A DNA stretch of 34,527 bases from UBA6181 sp016934015 (GTDB lineage Bacteria > Bacillota_I > Bacilli_A > Acholeplasmatales > Acholeplasmataceae): NCBI GenBank assembly GCA_036584525.1, contig JAZHDG010000003.1:1-34527 (forward strand), read 5' to 3'. Below, piece after piece: positions 28,573 to 34,527 of this stretch. The translations under genes and the position numbers were made by a program. The notes under the pieces were generated by a model that saw only the letters and a program-made list of their open reading frames with translations, did no database searches and was not told the origin of the DNA. The first letter of the stretch is position 1; the number at the start of each line of letters is the position of its first letter.

Positions 28573-31503
28573 TCATCGACCTCCAGTCTTATCAACAAGG
28601 TTGACATTGTATCGACGTCCTTCAACTAAAACAGTAAAGAAATCAATCGAGGCTTTTCCATCTTTTGTAGTTTTCACAGTGATTGTGTATCGAGCAGGAA
28701 CCTTTGTGTTCATTAAGCTTTGATATTCGATGACCGCATCTTCTATTAATGTTGTAAAATTAGAATTTACATCATAGGATTTCTTTGCTGGAATTGTAAC
28801 AACTTTTTGATTAAAGCTTACTGCAAGCTGTTGTTCAACTAAAATCGTTGTCGTATGACTTAATACGAAAGCGATACCCGATACAATTTCACTATTTTCA
28901 AGTGTAGGACCATCAGCCGTTGTTAAGATACGATAGAATTTACCTGGATCAAGATCAACAAGTGTTAATCCTGATTTTGGATTTGCACTATGAATAACGA
29001 TCATATCTGGACTTCCATTTTCACCAGCTATCTTAAAGGCAATCGCTTGATCACCACTATCAGTTTCTAAGAATGATAATCTGGAATTGATTTCATTAGC
29101 ATCTGTCATTCTAAAGTGTTCATAAGTTTTACGAATTTGAATTAAAGCTTTATAGTATTCAAAAACACTTAAATAATCTGCTTTACGATCCCATCTGAGT
29201 TGATTGACATCATCTGGAGATTCATAGGAATTATGATCAAATCCACCTGAAGCTAATGGTTTAGAACGCATCATTTCAGCACCAGCATGAATAAATGGTA
29301 TGCCTTGAGCTGTTAAAACAATCGCGTTGGCTTGAACTTGCATTTCTTTAATATACGTGTTGGAAACACCTGTTAATTTTAATTTATCATATAAGGTGTT
29401 GTTATCATGAGCACTCACATAATTGATGGTTTGATCTGGAGTTTCTGCAAAGGTTGTAACTTCAGTGATGCCTGGATATGAAATGCCACCAACAATCCCA
29501 TATTTAACTTTTTGAATAATACCAGCATTCACCTTTCCTTGGACAAATCCGCCTTCACTTGCTGTCCATACAGAGCCTTTGACTGCATCTCTTGTGTGGT
29601 CATTAAAAGCACCGACATGAACTAACTCATCAAGGTTTTGTTGGTTTGCAGAAATGGAAGAACTAATGGGTGAAGTTCCGCCCATCCATGGTTCTCCATA
29701 AACGACGATGGTTGGATCGATTTCATTGAGTTTTTCTTTGATTAAATTCATGGTTTCAACATCATGAAGTGCCATCAGGTCAAATCTAAAACCGGAAAGA
29801 TTATATTCTTGGGCTAAGAATAAGACAGAATCTACCATAAATTTTTGCATCATAGATCTTTCTGATGCGGTTTCATTACCTGTACCAGATCCATTTGAGA
29901 ATCCGCCATCATTCGTTAAACGATGATAATAACCTGGAACAATTTTATGGAAATTGGATGTTTGTGATTCACCTGTATGATTATAGACAACGTCCATAAT
30001 CACTCGAATATCTTCATTATGTAATGCTTGAATCACTTGTTTAAATTCATTGATTCTGACTGTTCCATCAAATGGGTTAGTCGCATATGATCCTTCAAGT
30101 GTATTAAAATGATAAGGCATATAACCCCAGTTGAATATTTTTGTATAATTTGGGTTTTGATAAGCTTCAACTTCATCAACATAACCAAAGTCAAAGATTG
30201 GCAGAAGTTGAACAGCATTAACACCTAATTCAACGATATGATCAAGACCAGTCGTAACTGTGACACCATTTTTTGAGTATGTTGTGCCTTTTTCAGTAAG
30301 TCCCATAAATCGACCACGATAAGATTCATTACCATTCCATGAACTATGGGTTGTTAAGTCTCTCACATGGAGTTCGTATACGATGTAATCTGTTAAGTTT
30401 TCAATGGTATTTGGACGATCATCATAAGTCCAATTTTCCGGGTTAACAAGATTGAAATCAACAATCATCCCACGTAATCCATTAGCTCCTGTAGAATAAG
30501 CGTAAGGATCCGTTACTTCATAAGTGGTACCGTCATTTGTTACACTGAATGTGTAATATTTTCCATGTAGATTTCCATCAATTTTGATTTCCCAAGCACC
30601 ATTTTCAATGGCTGTTAATTCATGGGTTTCATAAGGTGTATCTTCTTCATTTGCTTCACCTAAAGCGTTATAATCTGGATGTCCTTGTTCATAGAGATTT
30701 AGTGTGATTTTTTCGCTTAATGGTGCCCATAATCTGAAGACAGTTTGATTGTTTTCAAAGGATACTCCAAGTGTTCCTTCATAAGTGTATGCTTGTTCAA
30801 ACATTGGGGTATCATAAAGATTTTCTAATGAAACTACTTTTTCTAAGACGCGATTATCTGGATAAGTAGCTACCACTTTATAAGTTTTTTGAATGTCTAG
30901 ATTATCTACTTCAATGGAGAAACTTCTCGTTTCAGGAATACCGTTGTAGATTTCAACGTCACTTTCAAAAATTTGAAACGCTTCTGGAATCTCAGAAACA
31001 ACAGTAATAATTTCTCCATTTACATCGAAGTAACTTCGAAGTATTTTTGCTCGATAGTCTGGAATGTGATTTTCTAAATCAGCAGTAGAAGTACCAATTC
31101 TTAAATCACCTTCAACAAAATATGCATGAGCTTTCCCATCGATGACTTCAATATCTGTTAAGTCAATGAAGCGATCTCCTCCAACTTCACGATAACCATC
31201 CCAACCACCTTGTTTGATAATGATGCCTACCCGTGTGGTTTCTGGATAGCTAGCAAAGCTTTCTGTAAGATTTACTTCATAAAATACACCGTGTTCATCT
31301 TTGTTTTCAATTGGAAAATCGAATTGAACACCACCCCCATCTTTAGGGGCATTTGGCCATAACCAAAAGTTAAAGTTTGCGTAATTGTCGTCATAACGAT
31401 AATAGTGAATCACTAAATTTGTAGGGGGTGTACTTGCGTAAGTTGTCAAACCAAATCCAAGTGTGACAAGAAACAAGAGTACCCATGTGATTATTTTTTT
31501 CAT
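28573..31503 (-). CDS. secreted type I pullulanase (CBM41 - N2 - CBM48 - GH13_14)
   Basis: A 976-residue debranching enzyme that hydrolyses alpha-1,6 links of pullulan, glycogen and starch. Domains: signal peptide (about 1-23, no lipobox), CBM41 (about 28-135, NLVIHYYRYDDNY), N2-like beta domain (about 148-225), CBM48 (about 240-340, FRLWAPLSEKI), and the GH13_14 catalytic barrel (about 370-790) with the type I pullulanase motif FNWGYMP (457-463). The triad is Asp575 (GFRFD), Glu604 (VYGEPW) and Asp700 (VSAHDN). A C-terminal beta domain and about 70 further residues follow; there is no membrane anchor or sortase motif. AGGAGG six bases upstream fixes ATG 31503. Confidence 0.95.
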   Translation of the reverse strand: MKKIITWVLLFLVTLGFGLTTYASTPPTNLVIHYYRYDDNYANFNFWLWPNAPKDGGGVQFDFPIENKDEHGVFYEVNLTESFASYPETTRVGIIIKQGGWDGYREVGGDRFIDLTDIEVIDGKAHAYFVEGDLRIGTSTADLENHIPDYRAKILRSYFDVNGEIITVVSEIPEAFQIFESDVEIYNGIPETRSFSIEVDNLDIQKTYKVVATYPDNRVLEKVVSLENLYDTPMFEQAYTYEGTLGVSFENNQTVFRLWAPLSEKITLNLYEQGHPDYNALGEANEEDTPYETHELTAIENGAWEIKIDGNLHGKYYTFSVTNDGTTYEVTDPYAYSTGANGLRGMIVDFNLVNPENWTYDDRPNTIENLTDYIVYELHVRDLTTHSSWNGNESYRGRFMGLTEKGTTYSKNGVTVTTGLDHIVELGVNAVQLLPIFDFGYVDEVEAYQNPNYTKIFNWGYMPYHFNTLEGSYATNPFDGTVRINEFKQVIQALHNEDIRVIMDVVYNHTGESQTSNFHKIVPGYYHRLTNDGGFSNGSGTGNETASERSMMQKFMVDSVLFLAQEYNLSGFRFDLMALHDVETMNLIKEKLNEIDPTIVVYGEPWMGGTSPISSSISANQQNLDELVHVGAFNDHTRDAVKGSVWTASEGGFVQGKVNAGIIQKVKYGIVGGISYPGITEVTTFAETPDQTINYVSAHDNNTLYDKLKLTGVSNTYIKEMQVQANAIVLTAQGIPFIHAGAEMMRSKPLASGGFDHNSYESPDDVNQLRWDRKADYLSVFEYYKALIQIRKTYEHFRMTDANEINSRLSFLETDSGDQAIAFKIAGENGSPDMIVIHSANPKSGLTLVDLDPGKFYRILTTADGPTLENSEIVSGIAFVLSHTTTILVEQQLAVSFNQKVVTIPAKKSYDVNSNFTTLIEDAVIEYQSLMNTKVPARYTITVKTTKDGKASIDFFTVLVEGRRYNVNLVDKTGGR

Positions 31504-31522
31504 AACGTACCTCCTCATTTTC

Positions 31523-31531
31523 AATATACCA
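31523..31531 (-). promoter_or_regulatory. extended -10 element of the pullulanase gene
   Basis: Minus-strand TGGTATATT fits TG-n-TATAnT, 20 bases before the ATG. No clear -35 was found. The two operator-like sites lie 44-85 bases upstream in this orientation. Confidence 0.5.
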
Positions 31532-31574
31532 TGTTGACTCGGATTTTCTCATTTTAATGATAGCGATTTCAAAA

Positions 31575-31588
31575 AGAAAACGGTTGCA
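31575..31588. promoter_or_regulatory. LacI/CcpA-family operator-like site 1 (MalR- or cre-like)
   Basis: AGAAAACGGTTGCA; its complement TGCAACCGTTTTCT agrees with the cre consensus at 12 of 14 positions, and the core also resembles the streptococcal MalR box (GCAAACGTTTGC). It lies upstream of the -35 of the starch-binding protein gene. Confidence 0.55.
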
Positions 31589-31601
31589 TACTGTTACAAA
31601 A

Positions 31602-31615
31602 CTAAAGCGTTTACA
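31602..31615. promoter_or_regulatory. LacI/CcpA-family operator-like site 2 overlapping the -35 box
   Basis: CTAAAGCGTTTACA; its complement TGTAAACGCTTTAG matches the cre consensus at 12 of 14 positions. It contains the TTTACA -35 box and is 27 bases (start to start) from site 1, so a bound repressor would block the promoter directly. Confidence 0.65.
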
Positions 31616-31639
31616 TTTTTTATTTATCTATGATAAGAT
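31610..31639 (+). promoter_or_regulatory. promoter of the starch-binding protein / maltodextrin-binding protein operon
   Basis: TTTACA (31610-31615), an 18-base spacer and TAAGAT (31634-31639) preceded by TGn (31631-31633): both -35 and extended -10 elements are present. A 40-base leader with AAGGAGG leads to the ATG at 31687. Confidence 0.75.
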
Positions 31640-31686
31640 GAACTTGTCAAGATGATAACATCTTTAACTAATTAAGGAGGAAAACA

Positions 31687-33501
31687 ATGAAGAAAGTATT
31701 ATTAGTTCTTCTACTTGTTGCAGCATTCGGTCTTTTCGGAGTTCGTGCGTTTGCAGAAGGAGAAGGTACAGGTAACTTAGTTATTCATTTCAAAGCTTGG
31801 GATGAAGACTATACAGAACTCGGTTCATGGGCTTGGGGCGGACCCGCTGCAGGTAAAGTTTATGATGGACTCGATGATTTTGGTGCATACTGGGAATACA
31901 ATGATATTCCAGTAGGAACAGAAGTTGGATTTATTGCCGTTTTATGGCCAGGTGGCGCAGGCCCAAATTGGGATGCAAAACTTACTGGTGACGTAAAAAT
32001 TGATCCAAGTGCAATTATCGAAGGTCAAACAACTCACGTTTATGTCTTTGAAGGCGCAGCAACCAATGATGATAATCCTGCACACTTTATTGCACAACCA
32101 GACAAATTAAACATGCTTGTTGTTTATTTTGATTCAACTGGATCATATGAAGAAAAACTCGGCGTCCATGCATGGGGTTGGGTTGATATCGCACCAGGTT
32201 GGGGCGATCCATATCCAATGTCAAATGCTGGTAAAACAGCTGCTGGTATCGATGTTAAAGCATTGATGTTATCTGCTGATGCTCCAGGTGCTGGTTTATT
32301 AGTTTATGCTGGCGATGATGCTACTAAGAAAACAGGCGACGTTAAGCTTGATGATTCAGGCGCAGCAGTTGCTGGTGATGTAGGTATTGCATACGTTGTT
32401 GGTAAAGGTGATGCGTACACTGCAGGTGATAACGTATTCTATAACGATTACGCAGCATTTGCTGAAGAAGCATTCTCATTTAAATTAATGGCATTTGATG
32501 CTGTAGCAATGAGTGGTACTTATGCGGTTGATCCACAAACAATTATTGTGAAGACAAGCGCTCCAATAGCTTCTCCATATCCAACTGCAGATGATAAAGA
32601 CGCAGCAAGAGCAACGATTGAAAGTTGGTTCACAGTGGTTGAAGTTGGTACAACAGCTCCACTTGCAATTGAAAGAGTTGACTTTGCATCATCTAATACA
32701 ACATTAAATCAATTTGTTGTAATCTTAGAAGATGAAATGGACAACACAAAAGAATATGAATTATTCTTTAACTTAAATCAACCAGAAGAAGCATTAGAAG
32801 TTGCAAAAGAAGTATCCGTAACTCTTAATGTTACTGTTCCAGAAAATACACCTGATGGTGCTTTATTAAGTATTGCTGGTAATATTACAGGCAATGGCTG
32901 GACTCCAGGTCTTGAAGCATTTACTGCAACTCAAGTTGGAACTAGTCTTGTTTATACCGTAACATTTAATGTTGAAGTGAAAGACGCTTGGACATCATTT
33001 GAATACAAATGGACTAGAGGTTCATGGGACAATGATGAATTCATTGCTTCAAATCGTCCATTAGTGATTCCAAATAATGTTGATTCAATCGTACTCGAAG
33101 ATGAAGTTGAAGCTTGGAAAGATATTGAAGCTCCAGCAGCACAATATGCAGCTCCAGAACGTAAAGCAATATTAAATGTTAAAGCATCTATCGTTTTAGC
33201 AATGGATACTGAAGCTCCAGAAATTCAATTTATTTCTCCAACAGGTATCGTAGGTAAACCTGCTGCTGAAAGAATTATCGAAGTTGCATGGGGAGTTCCA
33301 TTTGATCAAAACTCATTCCCAAGATTTAGAGCAACTGATGATCGTGATGGCGACTTAACTTCATTCGTATTCGTACCAAAAGGTGAAAACTCGGTATTAA
33401 ATACTGCTGAAGAAGGCGACTATACAATTATGTTACAAGTTAGCGACAAGTGGGGTAATGTCACTCAAGAGACATTCATCTTCCGCGTCGTTAAGGAATA
33501 A
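31687..33501 (+). CDS. secreted multi-module starch-binding protein without a catalytic domain
   Basis: A 604-residue exported protein. It has a signal peptide (1 to about 23, ending VRAFA-EG, no lipobox). Module 1 (about 29-125, NLVIHFKAWDEDY and GSWAW) and module 2 (about 141-256, LNMLVVYFDSTG and GVHAWGW) resemble CBM41. Region 263-370 resembles the pullulanase N2 domain. Residues about 376-470 resemble CBM20 (SVTLNVTVPENTPDG, AGNITGNGWTPG, FEYKWTRGSWDNDE). Residues 507-602 are a DUF5011 Ig-like domain. No GH13 motifs, LPxTG, membrane helix or S-layer domain is seen. It probably binds alpha-glucan near the cell for the pullulanase and transporter. The strong promoter, AAGGAGG site and Ala/Gly-rich, uniform codon use suggest high expression. 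Confidence 0.8.
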   Translation: MKKVLLVLLLVAAFGLFGVRAFAEGEGTGNLVIHFKAWDEDYTELGSWAWGGPAAGKVYDGLDDFGAYWEYNDIPVGTEVGFIAVLWPGGAGPNWDAKLTGDVKIDPSAIIEGQTTHVYVFEGAATNDDNPAHFIAQPDKLNMLVVYFDSTGSYEEKLGVHAWGWVDIAPGWGDPYPMSNAGKTAAGIDVKALMLSADAPGAGLLVYAGDDATKKTGDVKLDDSGAAVAGDVGIAYVVGKGDAYTAGDNVFYNDYAAFAEEAFSFKLMAFDAVAMSGTYAVDPQTIIVKTSAPIASPYPTADDKDAARATIESWFTVVEVGTTAPLAIERVDFASSNTTLNQFVVILEDEMDNTKEYELFFNLNQPEEALEVAKEVSVTLNVTVPENTPDGALLSIAGNITGNGWTPGLEAFTATQVGTSLVYTVTFNVEVKDAWTSFEYKWTRGSWDNDEFIASNRPLVIPNNVDSIVLEDEVEAWKDIEAPAAQYAAPERKAILNVKASIVLAMDTEAPEIQFISPTGIVGKPAAERIIEVAWGVPFDQNSFPRFRATDDRDGDLTSFVFVPKGENSVLNTAEEGDYTIMLQVSDKWGNVTQETFIFRVVKE

Positions 33502-33513
33502 GGAGGTCCAATC

Positions 33514-34527
33514 ATGAAAAAATTATTAACAGTTCTAGTTGTACTACTAACTGCATTTGCACTTGTTGCATGTGGACCTACTAACGAAGGTGAACTTATT
33601 GACTTTGGTGACACATTCGTTCAAAAATCAAGAATCCGTGTTTGGATCGATGATGAAAATGGCGAATATATGGAAGCAGTTATTGCAGAATTCAATAAAT
33701 TATACCCAAATATCGTTGTTGAACATCAACATATGGGTTCCGTGGATTCACGTGAACTATTAAAGACTTTCGGTCCTTCTGGTAATGGTGCTGACGTCTT
33801 CCAATTCCCACATGACCATATGGCTCAAGCGGTTTTAGAAGATTTAGTATATCCACTCCCAGCAGCGACTCAAACATTATTAAATGAACGCGCACATGAA
33901 CTTGGTATGAGTATTGCAACGTTGACTTATGACGAAATTGCAAAATCATTTGATCCAGCATCTCCAAATGCTGTTGAAAGAGTTTATGGTGTTCCAATGA
34001 GTGTTGAATCTGTTGGTTTATACTACAACACTGATTTAGTAGAATCAGTACCTGCAACTTATGAAGCTTTATTAGCTGAAGTTGCTGCATGGAATGCTGA
34101 ATTAGCTGCAGACGGTTCTGGACGTACTAATGCTGAAGCTGGTTTATATGGACTAGCTACATCAAGCCATTGGGCAGACAGTTACTTTAACCAACACATT
34201 TATTCTGCATTTGGATTCTATCCATTTGGACCAGAATTAAATGATCCATCTGCTGTTGGATATGTCAATGCATCTGACGCATTAACTTGGATGATTACAG
34301 AACTTAAACCATTAACTACTGGTACTGGTAACCATAACTCAGTAACTGGTGGAACTAACTTTGAAGAAGGCAAAATTCCTTATATCATTGCTGGTCCATG
34401 GAACATGGAAGCTTATGATGCAGCTGGTGTAAACTATGCAGTTGCTCAAATGCCAACGATTAATGGTCAACCTACACAAACATTTGCTGGTGCGATTATT
34501 GCTGCTGTATACAAGTATTCTGAAAAT
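33514..34527 (+). CDS. maltodextrin ABC-transporter substrate-binding lipoprotein, cut by the window end
   Basis: An open frame from ATG 33514 (AAGGAGG seven bases upstream) to the last base of the window, 338 codons without a stop. It starts with a lipoprotein signal (MKKLLTVLVVLLTAFALVAC, lipobox LVAC, Cys20). The rest is a family 1 solute-binding protein: IRVWIDDENGEYMEAVIAEF (about 47-66), FNKLYPNIVVEHQHMG, GADVFQFPHDHMAQ, YGVPMSVESVGLYYNTDL and IPYIIAGPWNMEAY all match MalE-type proteins, and the WIDDENGEY opening favours maltose/maltodextrin. It follows the starch-binding protein by 12 bases. MalF/MalG permeases are expected beyond the right edge. Confidence 0.92.
   Translation, partial: MKKLLTVLVVLLTAFALVACGPTNEGELIDFGDTFVQKSRIRVWIDDENGEYMEAVIAEFNKLYPNIVVEHQHMGSVDSRELLKTFGPSGNGADVFQFPHDHMAQAVLEDLVYPLPAATQTLLNERAHELGMSIATLTYDEIAKSFDPASPNAVERVYGVPMSVESVGLYYNTDLVESVPATYEALLAEVAAWNAELAADGSGRTNAEAGLYGLATSSHWADSYFNQHIYSAFGFYPFGPELNDPSAVGYVNASDALTWMITELKPLTTGTGNHNSVTGGTNFEEGKIPYIIAGPWNMEAYDAAGVNYAVAQMPTINGQPTQTFAGAIIAAVYKYSEN

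Noticed and set aside
33557..33763. 68-residue plus frame near the right edge
   Set aside because: It is another frame of the same lipoprotein gene, whose signal peptide, lipobox and ribosome binding site are clear.
33692..34090. 132-residue minus frame near the right edge
   Set aside because: It is the Gln/His/Leu-rich shadow of the maltodextrin-binding protein gene, which is open from 33514 to the window end.
1..34527. TGA read as tryptophan, as in mycoplasmas
   Set aside because: Several intact genes end in TGA at the expected family length, and tryptophans are encoded by TGG, so the standard code applies.
1..34527. CRISPR arrays, insertion sequences, prophage, riboswitches
   Set aside because: No spaced direct repeats, transposase or integrase motifs, terminal inverted repeats, or recognisable riboswitch cores were found; intergenic gaps are nearly all under 200 bases.

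Overview
The window is AT-rich, densely packed bacterial DNA using the standard genetic code: several genes end in TGA (near 7193, 10434, 17067, 20045, 21115, 28573) and Trp is TGG throughout. The organism looks like a free-living, probably anaerobic or microaerobic relative of the Mollicutes (Acholeplasma / Izemoplasma-like) or another low-GC Firmicute. The clues are a ClpB that lacks its N-domain, as mycoplasma ClpB does; an HrcA/CIRCE heat-shock site; ferredoxin-linked 2-oxoacid oxidation; an arginine deiminase; many lipoproteins; and Firmicute-style ribosome binding sites. No mobile element, CRISPR array, rRNA or prophage was seen. The taxonomic placement is inference.

Layout. 1-3245: the end of an S9 peptidase, a methyltransferase and the convergent clpB, which has a CIRCE-overlapped consensus promoter. 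3438-3601: a tRNA-Cys unit. 3719-7207: a tight four-gene run (NYN/LOTUS protein, DUF3137 membrane protein, PAS-GGDEF diguanylate cyclase, esterase) meeting a second, convergent esterase (7193-7984). 8080-10436: aldo/keto reductase, DUF554 membrane protein and zinc-ribbon methyltransferase, facing arcA (10444-11658, minus). 11740-14920: an SDR oxidoreductase overlapping a large U32 (RlhA-type) protein. 15038-18611: PgpA, then an overlapping set of HD-GYP phosphodiesterase, MsrB, HSL-type esterase and CAT-like acyltransferase.

18738-22383 is a catabolic operon: leucine dehydrogenase, a ferredoxin subunit, and the alpha, beta and gamma subunits of a branched-chain 2-oxoacid:ferredoxin oxidoreductase. 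Together they should turn Leu/Val/Ile into branched acyl-CoA, NADH and reduced ferredoxin. A near-consensus cre box lies on the predicted start of transcription and an 18-base palindrome lies just upstream.

22495-34527 is mainly an alpha-glucan (starch/maltodextrin) region: an SLC45/GPH-like transporter, a GDPD, a small DUF5011 lipoprotein, an RDD protein, a GH13 lipoprotein, a DUF1189 (MalA/YvdJ-like) membrane protein, a small lipoprotein, a large secreted type I pullulanase (minus), and divergently a secreted protein made only of carbohydrate-binding and Ig-like modules, followed by a maltodextrin-binding lipoprotein cut by the window edge. The divergent promoter region carries two LacI/CcpA-type operator-like sequences. 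The most novel element is the non-catalytic starch-binding protein (31687-33501), apparently built like the N-terminal half of the neighbouring pullulanase.
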